Shown: positions 1-5,552 of the stretch, in pieces
How positions within the stretch are numbered: the first letter of the stretch is position 1
Layout of the letters: the number at the start of each line of letters is the position of its first letter
Assembly (NCBI GenBank): GCA_050701115.1
Contig: JBOHER010000047.1
Location: forward strand, 1-5,682
Length of the DNA stretch: 5,682 bases
Source: JBOHER01 sp050701115
GTDB lineage: Bacteria > Actinomycetota > Actinomycetes > Mycobacteriales > Pseudonocardiaceae
Direction: 5' to 3'
Made by a program: the position numbers and the translations under genes
Notes under the pieces: generated by a model
The model's database searches: none
The model's input: the letters and a program-made list of their open reading frames with translations, nothing else
Told to the model about the DNA's origin: nothing

Positions 1-39
1 CGGTGGATGTCCCCAACGTGGCATTGGGGACATCCACCG
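1..39 (-). terminator. Strong hairpin downstream of xsc, probable terminator
   Basis: A perfect 16-bp inverted repeat (arms 1-16 and 24-39, 7-nt loop 17-23) begins 16 bases beyond the xsc stop codon in the direction of xsc transcription. A stem this long and GC-rich, so soon after a stop, is best read as an intrinsic-type terminator. A T-tract cannot be judged, because the bases that would follow the hairpin on the minus strand lie outside the window. On the plus strand the stem is followed by mixed GC sequence, so it does not look like a canonical plus-strand terminator. The stem starts at base 1 and may extend further left. Confidence 0.7.
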
Positions 40-55
40 CACCGGTTGCGCGTTC

Positions 56-1855
56 CTACACGTAGTCGGCGTACTTCTCCAGGAAGCGGACCGGCTTGGA
101 CAGCGCGTCCCTGCGGAACGGGTCGCCCAGCTCCCGGGTGCACATGATCTCGATGACGGTCGTCTTGGCGTCGTTCATCTGGGCGTCGATCGCTCGCTGT
201 AGTGCCGGGCCCACCTCGTCCAGTTTCTCCACCACAACGCCCTGCGCGCCCATGGCCTTCGCGATGCCCGCGAAGCTCTCGCTCTCCAGTTCGCCCGCGA
301 CGAAGCGGCGGTTGTAGAAGTCGACCTGGTTCTTCTTCTCCGCACCCCACTGGCGGTTGTGGAATACCACCGCGGTCACCGGAATGTCGTGGCGCACCGC
401 GGTCATGATCTCGCCCATGCTCATGCCCCAGGCGCCGTCACCGGCGTAGGCGATGGCTGGGCGGTCCGGCGCTGCGGCCTTGGCGCCGATGATGGTCGGC
501 AGCGCGTAGCCGCAGTTGCCGAAGCTCATCGGAGCGAAGAAGCTGTGTGGTTCCTCGAAGCGCAGGTAGCTGTTGGCGACCGAATTGATGTTGCCGATGT
601 CGGTGGAGACCATGACGTGCGGCGGCATGGCCTTCTCCAGCTCACGCAGCACCTGACGGGGGTGCAGCCAGTTGCCCTCCTCCTGCTCGGATTCGGCGAT
701 CACGTCGAGGCTGTAGGGGTCCCTCTCGTGGGTCCACTCGGACAGCTCCGTCTCCCAAGCGTCCTTCTCGGCCGTGATCGTGGCCGCGCGCTCCTCGCGG
801 GTGGCGTCGCAGTGCAACGTTTTACCCACCAGCCGCTCAGTGAGCGCGACGGCAGCGGCCTTGGCGTCGCCACATATGCCGACGCTGATCTTCTTGACCA
901 GGCCGAGCATCTTGTGGTCGGCGTCGATCTGGATGATCTTGGCATCCTTGGGCCAGTAATCCATACCGTGCTGCGGCAGGGTGCCGAACGGGCCGAGCCG
1001 CGACCCAAGAGCGACGACGACGTCGGCCTGGGAGATCAGTTTCATCGCTGCCTTGGAACCCTGGTAGCCGAGTGCGCCGCACCACAGCGGGTGGCTGGCC
1101 GGGAACGAGTCGTTGTGCAGATAGCTGTTGACTACCGGCGCGCCGAGCCGCTCTGCCAGCGTCTTGCACTCCTCGACCGCGTCGGCCATCACTACGCCGC
1201 CCCCCGAGATGATCACCGGGAACTTCGCCGTCGCCAGGAGCTCCGCGGCCTCGTTGAGGCTGTTCTGCCCGCCTGGGCCGCGGTCGAGGCGGCTGGGCTG
1301 CGGAATCTCGGCCTCGATCTCGCCGTAGAAGAAGTCGCGCGGGATGTTCAGCTGGGTCGGGCCGATCTCTGACATCGCCCGGTCGAAGGCGCGGCCGGTC
1401 AGCTCGGCCATCCGCTTCGGGTTGTTCACGTGCGCCTGGTACTTGGTGAACTCCTGGAACATGGGCAGTTGGTTGGCCTCCTGGAAGCCACCGAGCCCGG
1501 TGCCCATGGTCCCGGCCTCGGGAGTCACGATGACCACCGGGCTGTGCGCCCAGTACGCCGCGGCGATCGCGGTGACGCAGTTGCTGATCCCGGGGCCGTT
1601 CTGCCCGATCACGACGCCATGACGACCACTGACGCGCGCGTAGCCATCGGCCATGTGGCCGGCTCCCTGCTCGTGTACGACCGGGATCAGCCGGATGCCC
1701 GCCGGAGCGAAGATGTCCATGGCATCCATGAACGCCGAGCCCATGATGCCGAAAATGTCGGTGACACCGTTGACGACCATGGTCTCGACGAAGGCCTCCG
1801 ACGGGGTCATCTTCTGCGGGCCGGCGGTGACGGCCCGGTCGGTGTTCTCAGTCAT
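56..1855 (-). CDS. xsc: Sulfoacetaldehyde acetyltransferase (Xsc), thiamine-diphosphate enzyme
   Basis: This cytoplasmic enzyme converts sulfoacetaldehyde and phosphate into acetyl phosphate and sulfite, the desulfonating step shared by taurine, isethionate and sulfoacetate catabolism. The 599-residue length is normal for the family. The N-terminal ThDP pyrimidine domain carries the likely catalytic glutamate E62 in HEQGAGHMADGYAR, followed by QNGPGISN (85-92). A central domain covers roughly 200-345. The C-terminal pyrophosphate-binding domain has GDG at 472-474 and the partner Asn at 500. The ending RDALSKPVRFLEKYADYV (582-599) is typical of Xsc and argues against acetolactate synthase or a generic ThDP decarboxylase. 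The start at 1855 is chosen because AGGAGGA lies 5 nt upstream. Met16 aligns better with usual family starts, so residues 1-15 are a short extension. No phosphate acetyltransferase gene is visible. The gene is divergent from iclR and appears to end its transcript at the hairpin beyond its stop. Confidence 0.95.
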   Translation of the reverse strand: MTENTDRAVTAGPQKMTPSEAFVETMVVNGVTDIFGIMGSAFMDAMDIFAPAGIRLIPVVHEQGAGHMADGYARVSGRHGVVIGQNGPGISNCVTAIAAAYWAHSPVVIVTPEAGTMGTGLGGFQEANQLPMFQEFTKYQAHVNNPKRMAELTGRAFDRAMSEIGPTQLNIPRDFFYGEIEAEIPQPSRLDRGPGGQNSLNEAAELLATAKFPVIISGGGVVMADAVEECKTLAERLGAPVVNSYLHNDSFPASHPLWCGALGYQGSKAAMKLISQADVVVALGSRLGPFGTLPQHGMDYWPKDAKIIQIDADHKMLGLVKKISVGICGDAKAAAVALTERLVGKTLHCDATREERAATITAEKDAWETELSEWTHERDPYSLDVIAESEQEEGNWLHPRQVLRELEKAMPPHVMVSTDIGNINSVANSYLRFEEPHSFFAPMSFGNCGYALPTIIGAKAAAPDRPAIAYAGDGAWGMSMGEIMTAVRHDIPVTAVVFHNRQWGAEKKNQVDFYNRRFVAGELESESFAGIAKAMGAQGVVVEKLDEVGPALQRAIDAQMNDAKTTVIEIMCTRELGDPFRRDALSKPVRFLEKYADYV

Positions 1856-1860
1856 CGTGT

Positions 1861-1867
1861 TCCTCCT
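1861..1867 (-). promoter_or_regulatory. Ribosome binding site of xsc
   Basis: On the minus strand this reads AGGAGGA, a near-perfect anti-16S match with a 5-nt spacer to the ATG at 1853-1855. It fixes the xsc start at Met1 rather than the internal Met16. Confidence 0.85.
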
Positions 1868-1933
1868 AGGCAGGTGGGTGATCGGGCCCTTCGCGGCCGT
1901 GGGTTCCAGAAATCAGTACGCAGCGTTCGTGAA

Positions 1934-1946
1934 ATCAAGACTTGAT
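1934..1946. promoter_or_regulatory. 13-bp perfect palindrome at the predicted xsc transcription start
   Basis: ATCAAG (1934-1939) and CTTGAT (1941-1946) are exact reverse complements around a single A. The site overlaps the end of the second direct repeat and covers the xsc start point expected near 1943. A bound protein here would block initiation or early elongation of xsc. A short operator is the simplest reading. Confidence 0.45.
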
Positions 1947-1949
1947 GAG

Positions 1950-1979
1950 ACTGTAGGCCCGTCGCAGCCCACCAGTCAA
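1950..1979 (-). promoter_or_regulatory. Putative housekeeping-type promoter of xsc
   Basis: On the minus strand there is a -35 hexamer TTGACT (1974-1979; 5 of 6 to consensus), an 18-bp spacer, and a -10 hexamer TACAGT (1950-1955; fits TANNNT). This predicts transcription starting near 1943 and an untranslated leader of about 88 nt before the xsc ATG. The third direct repeat and the 1994-2014 palindrome lie just upstream of this -35, where an activator could sit. The first two repeats and the 13-bp palindrome lie at or downstream of the start, where a repressor would sit. Confidence 0.6.
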
Positions 1980-1993
1980 CAAAAGTTCGAGAA

Positions 1994-2014
1994 ATCGGTA
2001 CATACTGTACTGAT
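1994..2014. promoter_or_regulatory. Inverted repeat, candidate operator near the iclR promoter
   Basis: The arms ATCGGTACA (1994-2002) and TGTACTGAT (2006-2014) are complementary at 8 of 9 positions around a 3-bp centre. The left arm overlaps the third direct repeat. The half-site ATCAGTAC in the right arm (read on the minus strand) occurs again at 1912-1919 on the plus strand. The site lies 28 bp before the iclR start and just upstream of the xsc -35, a position that could serve autoregulation of iclR and control of xsc together. Confidence 0.6.
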
Positions 2015-2023
2015 ATTCGAGAC

Positions 2024-2034
2024 TAGGCTACGAT
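2024..2034 (+). promoter_or_regulatory. Possible -10 region for iclR-cobS-cobT
   Basis: Two overlapping TANNNT hexamers are present, TAGGCT (2024-2029) and TACGAT (2029-2034). If TACGAT is used, transcription would begin at or within a base or two of the iclR ATG at 2042, giving a leaderless message. That would fit the absence of a Shine-Dalgarno sequence upstream. No convincing -35 hexamer is seen, so this is tentative. Confidence 0.35.
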
Positions 2035-2041
2035 AGCGGCC

Positions 2042-2839
2042 ATGGAGCACACTCCGGCGCTCGAAGTAGCCGAACTCAACGGCGACACGCCGACCATGCG
2101 GCTGTTCGCGCTGCTCGAGTTGATCGCGGCCAAGGATCAGTTCGTCTCGCTGCAGGGCCTGGTCGAGGAGACCGGCCTGCCCAAACCGACGCTGCACCGC
2201 ATGCTGCAGCAACTGGAGGGGGCAGGCCTGCTGATCCGCCAGGGCGACAGCAGGCAGTACGGCACCGGCGCCCGACTGCGGCGCCTGGCCGAGAACCTGC
2301 TGCTCAACGCCACCCAGCACGGTGCTCGGCACGCCGTGTTGCGCGACCTGGTCGAGGAGATCGGCGAAACCTGCAATGTCACCGCCCTTTCCGGCAACGA
2401 GGTGATCTATCTCGACCGGGTCGAGACGACCGAACCGTTGCGGTTCTACCTGCGCCCGGGCTCCCGGGTGCCGGTGCACGCCTCGGCCAGCGGCAAGATG
2501 ATCTTGTCGCAGTTCAGTCCCGCCCAGCGACACAAGCTGCTGGCGTATGCCCCGCTGAAGCAGTACACCGCCAACACCCTGACCGACCTGGACGCCCTCG
2601 AGGACGAGGTCAAGCGGATCCGGCGGAACGGGTACGCGCTCGACGACGAGGAGTTCCTGCCGGGCCTGGTCTGCGTCGCGGTGCTCGTCCCGACCGCGAC
2701 CGGACGCTCCAATATGTGCGTCGCCGTCCAAGCACCTGCCATGCGCCTGACCGCCGACAAGGCGCTGCAGTTGCTGCCCGCGTTGCAGCGGGCCGCAGGG
2801 GCCATCAGCCGCATTGAGGCCGAAGGAGCGTCCGCATGA
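2042..2839 (+). CDS. IclR-family transcriptional regulator
   Basis: This is a DNA-binding regulator of 265 residues, a typical IclR length. The winged helix-turn-helix spans roughly 17-80, with the recognition helix in LPKPTLHRMLQQLEG (46-60) and the wing in RQGDSRQYGTG (66-76). The IclR effector-binding domain runs from about 95 to 255 and includes the family signature around HASASGKMILSQF (146-158) and GYALDDEEFLPGLVCVAV (197-214). The ligand cannot be read from the sequence. Position opposite xsc makes a sulfonate-pathway metabolite the natural guess. There is no good Shine-Dalgarno site before the ATG at 2042. An internal ATG at 2096 (Met19) would leave the HTH nearly intact and is a possible alternative start. 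The stop overlaps the cobS-like start (ATGA), so the two are translationally coupled. It probably controls xsc and its own operon through the intergenic repeats. Confidence 0.93.
   Translation: MEHTPALEVAELNGDTPTMRLFALLELIAAKDQFVSLQGLVEETGLPKPTLHRMLQQLEGAGLLIRQGDSRQYGTGARLRRLAENLLLNATQHGARHAVLRDLVEEIGETCNVTALSGNEVIYLDRVETTEPLRFYLRPGSRVPVHASASGKMILSQFSPAQRHKLLAYAPLKQYTANTLTDLDALEDEVKRIRRNGYALDDEEFLPGLVCVAVLVPTATGRSNMCVAVQAPAMRLTADKALQLLPALQRAAGAISRIEAEGASA
2823..2828 (+). promoter_or_regulatory. Ribosome binding site of the cobS-like gene
   Basis: AAGGAG lies inside the last codons of iclR, 7 nt before the ATG at 2836. It supports that start and the ATGA overlap with the iclR stop. Confidence 0.7.
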
Positions 2840-3792
2840 CCTTGACCCACCCGGATCGGCAGGTATCCGTCCGCGACGTCTTCGGCATCGACTCGGACCT
2901 GATGGTGCCTGCCTTCAGTGAGCCGGAGGAGCATGTGCCGGAGGTCGACGTGGCCTACCGGTTCAACCCGGATGTCACCCTCGCGCTGCTGGCCGGGTTC
3001 ACCCGGGACCGCAGGGTGCTGGTCCAGGGGCTGCACGGCACCGGCAAGTCCACGCACATCGAGCAGGTCGCGGCGCGGCTGAACTGGCCGTGCGTGCGGG
3101 TCAACCTGGACGGGCACATCAGCCGCCTCGATCTGGTGGGCAGGGACGCGGTCGTGCTGCGCGACGGACAGCAGGTGACCGAGTTCCAGGAGGGCATCGT
3201 TCCCTGGGCGCTGCAGCGCCCGGTGGCGCTGATATTCGACGAGTACGACGCCGGTCGGCCGGACGTCATGTTCGTCATCCAGCGCGTCCTCGAACGGGAC
3301 GGCAAGCTCACCCTGATGGATCAGAACAGGGTGCTGCGGCCGCATCCGTACTTCCGCCTGTTCGCCACCGCGAACACCGTGGGTCTTGGCAACCTCAACG
3401 GCCTCTACCACGGGGCGCAGCGCCTCAACCACGCGCAGATCGACCGTTGGAACATCGTCGCCTCGCTGAACTATCTGCCCGCAGAGGAGGAGATCGCCAT
3501 CGTGACAGCGCGGGTTCCCCAGGTGACCCACGAGCTGGTGGCATCGATGGTGGCGGTCGCCGAGCTCACCAGGAAGGGCTTCCACGCCGGTGACCTCTCC
3601 ACGTTGATGTCGCCGCGTACCGTGATCACCTGGGCGGAGAACGTCGAGGTGTTCGGCGACCCGGCGCTCGCGTTCCGGCTGTCCTTTGTGAACAAGTGTG
3701 ACGAGGCCGAGCGCGCGGTGGTGGCCGAGTACTTCCAGCGTTGCTTCGGCCGCGAGCTGGAGTCTTCGCAGTTCGTCCCGGCCCCGGCGTAG
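2836..3792 (+). CDS. cobS: CobS-type AAA+ ATPase (aerobic cobaltochelatase subunit-like, MoxR clade)
   Basis: A 318-residue AAA+ ATPase, close to the usual CobS length of about 330. In family members the ATPase forms hexameric rings that, with the VWA partner CobT, drive CobN to insert cobalt into hydrogenobyrinate a,c-diamide. Visible motifs are Walker A GLHGTGKST (65-73), Walker B ALIFDEYD (131-138), sensor 1 FATANTVG (176-183), a likely arginine finger at R204 in QIDRW, and sensor 2 with R261 in MSPRTVITWAE. Stretches such as SVRDVFGIDSDLMVPAFSE (11-29), HIEQVAARLNWPCVRVNL (74-91) and DAGRPDVMFVIQRVLE (138-153) match CobS as I remember it far better than generic MoxR proteins. All ATPase residues look intact. 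It is coupled to iclR in front and followed 9 bp later by the cobT-like gene. No cobN or corrin gene is visible, so the true client is unknown. Family assignment is firm; a cobaltochelatase function is not. Confidence 0.88.
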   Translation: MTLTHPDRQVSVRDVFGIDSDLMVPAFSEPEEHVPEVDVAYRFNPDVTLALLAGFTRDRRVLVQGLHGTGKSTHIEQVAARLNWPCVRVNLDGHISRLDLVGRDAVVLRDGQQVTEFQEGIVPWALQRPVALIFDEYDAGRPDVMFVIQRVLERDGKLTLMDQNRVLRPHPYFRLFATANTVGLGNLNGLYHGAQRLNHAQIDRWNIVASLNYLPAEEEIAIVTARVPQVTHELVASMVAVAELTRKGFHAGDLSTLMSPRTVITWAENVEVFGDPALAFRLSFVNKCDEAERAVVAEYFQRCFGRELESSQFVPAPA

Positions 3793-3796
3793 GAGG
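3791..3796 (+). promoter_or_regulatory. Ribosome binding site of the cobT-like gene
   Basis: AGGAGG overlaps the stop codon of the cobS-like gene and lies 5 nt before the ATG at 3802. It fixes the start and implies coupled translation of the ATPase and its VWA partner. Confidence 0.8.
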
Positions 3797-3801
3797 CACC
3801 G

Positions 3802-5508
3802 ATGTGTGCCCCGGCAGCGCGACAGCAGCAGCGGGTCGAGGAGCTGTGCGCGGCCGCGATCCGCGCCATGTCCGGGGACCCCGAAGTGCACTTCCGCGGT
3901 CGACGGCTGCACCGGGGTAGCAGGCCGCTGTCCATGGGCGCACCGCATCTCCGGCCGTCCTTCGAAGTGGACGACTTCGGTTCCTTCCGTGGTGCGGCAG
4001 ACGGCATGGCCCTGCGGCTGGCGCATTCCGACGACGACCTGCATCGCCGCCTGCGCCCGAGCGAACCGGTGCCGCGGCTGGTGTTCGAGATGTTGGAGCA
4101 GTTTCGGGTGGAGTCGCTGGCCGCGGCCACGATGCCCGGTGTCGTGCACAATCTGCGGCACCGGCACGAGCAGTGGTCGCTGGGGTTCCACCACGCCGGT
4201 CACACGGGGACCGCGCGCGGGCTCCTGCTCTACACCGTCGCCCAGGTCTGCCGTTCCCGCGTCACCGCACAACCCGTGGTGGCCGAGACCGAAGATCTCA
4301 TCGAGGCGACCCGGTTTTCGGCGGCCCCCATGCTGGGCCGCGACCTGCTCGGGCTGCGACGGCACCGCGCCGACCAGGAGACCTATGCCGGGCACGCGCT
4401 GGCCATCGCGCACGCCGTCGGCGACCTGATCCGCGCCGTCGACGAGCCGGACGACGACTCCGACGACGCCGATCGCGCGGCCAGCAAGTTCGCCCTCTTT
4501 TTCGACCTGGACGACGAGCCCGCCGACGGCTTCCCCAGGGCGTCCACCGGACACAGCAAGGTGTTCGAGGACGCCGAGCACGGGTACCGGGCCTTCACGA
4601 CGGCCTACGACCGGGAACGTGCCGTCTCCTCGCTGGTCCGCCCCGCGCTGCTGCAGGAGTACCGCGAGCGGCTCGACCGGCGGATCGCCGGTCAGGGGCT
4701 CAACGTCGCCCGGCTGGCCCGGGAACTCCGGCTCCTGCTCGCCGATCCTGTCCGCGCCGGCTGGGACGGCGGCCAGGAGGAAGGCCACATCGACGGCCGC
4801 AGGCTGGCCCAGCTGGTCGCCTCACCCACCGAGCGCAGGCTGTTCCGGACCGAGCGGATCGAACCGGTGGCGAACTGCCTGGTCACTTTCCTCATCGACT
4901 GCTCGGGTTCGATGGCCGAGCACGTCGAATCGGTTGCCATGATCGTCGACGTGTTCGCCCGCGCTTTGGAACTCGCGGGGGCGAGCTCCGAGATTCTCGG
5001 CTTCACGACGGGCGCGTGGAACGGCGGGCGGGCCTTCCGGGACTGGCGGCGGGCGGGGCGGCCGCGGCATCCCGGCCGCCTCAACGAGGTGTGCCACCTG
5101 GTCTTCAAGGACGCCGACATGCCCTACCGGCGGGCACGTCCCGCCATCGCCGGGTTGCTGAAGGCGGACCTGTTCCGGGAGGGCGTGGACGGTGAGGCGG
5201 TCACATGGGCGTGCGAGCGGATGCGGGGTCGCGCCGAGGATCGCAGGCTGCTGCTGGTGCTCTCCGACGGCAGCCCGATGGACAGCGCCACCCATCTCGC
5301 CAACGACGCACACTATCTGGACAACCATCTGGCCGATGTCGTCCAGCGGCACGAGTTCGACGGTGCGGCGGAGATCTACGGCATCGGTCTGGGCCTGGAC
5401 CTGAGCCCCTACTACCGGCGCTCCCACGCGCTGGATCTCTCCCGTGGCACCCGGAATGCGGTGTTCCGGGAGATCATCGGCATGATCAGGCGGCCTTACA
5501 GTAGCTAG
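3802..5508 (+). CDS. cobT: CobT-type VWA/MIDAS protein, partner of the CobS-like ATPase
   Basis: A 568-residue protein with the layout of cobaltochelatase subunit CobT. The N-terminal helical domain (about 10-210) includes DGMALRLAHSDDDLH (67-81) and RVESLAAATMPGVVHNL (102-118), which resemble CobT. An acidic linker follows (DEPDDDSDDAD, 214-224, with more acid to about 242). The C-terminal VWA domain runs from about 355 to 565. The MIDAS metal site is present as DCSGS (366-370), and SDGSPMD (488-494) supplies a later metal-site aspartate. CobT-like stretches EILGFTTGAWNGG (397-409), PGRLNEVCHLVFKDAD (424-439) and YYRRSHALDL (537-546) follow in order. It is somewhat shorter than classical CobT (about 630), mainly because the acidic linker is brief. 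In the family the VWA protein docks on the ATPase ring and couples it to the client. The client here is unknown, as no cobN is in view. There is no signal peptide or membrane segment, so it is cytoplasmic. Confidence 0.85.
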   Translation: MCAPAARQQQRVEELCAAAIRAMSGDPEVHFRGRRLHRGSRPLSMGAPHLRPSFEVDDFGSFRGAADGMALRLAHSDDDLHRRLRPSEPVPRLVFEMLEQFRVESLAAATMPGVVHNLRHRHEQWSLGFHHAGHTGTARGLLLYTVAQVCRSRVTAQPVVAETEDLIEATRFSAAPMLGRDLLGLRRHRADQETYAGHALAIAHAVGDLIRAVDEPDDDSDDADRAASKFALFFDLDDEPADGFPRASTGHSKVFEDAEHGYRAFTTAYDRERAVSSLVRPALLQEYRERLDRRIAGQGLNVARLARELRLLLADPVRAGWDGGQEEGHIDGRRLAQLVASPTERRLFRTERIEPVANCLVTFLIDCSGSMAEHVESVAMIVDVFARALELAGASSEILGFTTGAWNGGRAFRDWRRAGRPRHPGRLNEVCHLVFKDADMPYRRARPAIAGLLKADLFREGVDGEAVTWACERMRGRAEDRRLLLVLSDGSPMDSATHLANDAHYLDNHLADVVQRHEFDGAAEIYGIGLGLDLSPYYRRSHALDLSRGTRNAVFREIIGMIRRPYSS

Positions 5509-5512
5509 TACG

Positions 5513-5534
5513 GTGCATACGTCGACATATGCAC
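5513..5534. promoter_or_regulatory. Almost perfect 22-bp palindrome between cobT and the next frame
   Basis: Outer arms GTGCATA (5513-5519) and TATGCAC (5528-5534) are exact reverse complements, and the centre GTCGAC (5521-5526) is itself a palindrome on the same axis. Only the pair 5520/5527 fails to match. The site starts 4 bp after the cobT-like stop. It is not followed directly by a T-run (only a short TTTT at 5547-5550), so it resembles a dimeric regulator's operator more than a terminator. Its sequence differs from the repeats in the xsc-iclR region, so a different regulator is likely. Confidence 0.55.
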
Positions 5535-5552
5535 TCACGATGCCACTTTTGG

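Larger units (their letters stand above)
1903..1996 (+). repeat. Three direct copies of GTTCSWGAAATC between xsc and iclR
   Basis: The three copies are GTTCCAGAAATC (1903-1914), GTTCGTGAAATC (1925-1936) and GTTCGAGAAATC (1985-1996). The first and second each differ from the third at one of 12 positions. The copies start 22 and 60 bp apart, roughly whole numbers of helical turns. The first and third also continue alike, into AGTACG and GGTACA. Their place between divergent promoters suggests binding sites for the neighbouring IclR regulator. IclR proteins often occupy several sites as dimers or pairs of dimers. The binding protein is inferred, not shown. Confidence 0.65.

Noticed and set aside
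359..1372. 337-codon open frame on the plus strand inside xsc
   Set aside because: It is antisense to the well-supported xsc gene, has no ribosome binding site that I can see, and shows no family motif.
56..1855. Acetolactate synthase or another ThDP-dependent decarboxylase as the identity of the minus-strand gene
   Set aside because: The conserved N-terminal block around QNGPGISN and the characteristic C-terminal ending fit Xsc specifically.
1903..1996. CRISPR array or transposon ends
   Set aside because: The repeats are only 12 bp, unevenly spaced (22 and 60 bp), lie in a promoter region and have no cas, integrase or transposase gene nearby. Operators explain them better.
2836..3792. Generic MoxR or CbbQ/NorQ ATPase rather than CobS type
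   Set aside because: The N-terminal region and the blocks flanking Walker A and Walker B follow CobS closely, and the partner gene is CobT-like throughout. The function may still differ from cobaltochelatase.
2446..4788. 780-codon open frame on the minus strand across iclR, cobS and cobT
   Set aside because: It lies antisense to three genes with clear family motifs. Its translation is low-complexity, rich in R, G, H, V and P, with no recognisable domain. Long antisense open frames are usual in high-GC genes.
4173..5195. 340-codon plus-strand frame inside the cobT-like gene
   Set aside because: It is an arginine- and proline-rich out-of-frame translation of the VWA gene, typical of a high-GC shadow frame.
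5513..5550. Rho-independent terminator after cobT
   Set aside because: The symmetric stem has no real loop and no T-run directly after it; the short TTTT begins 12 bases beyond the stem.
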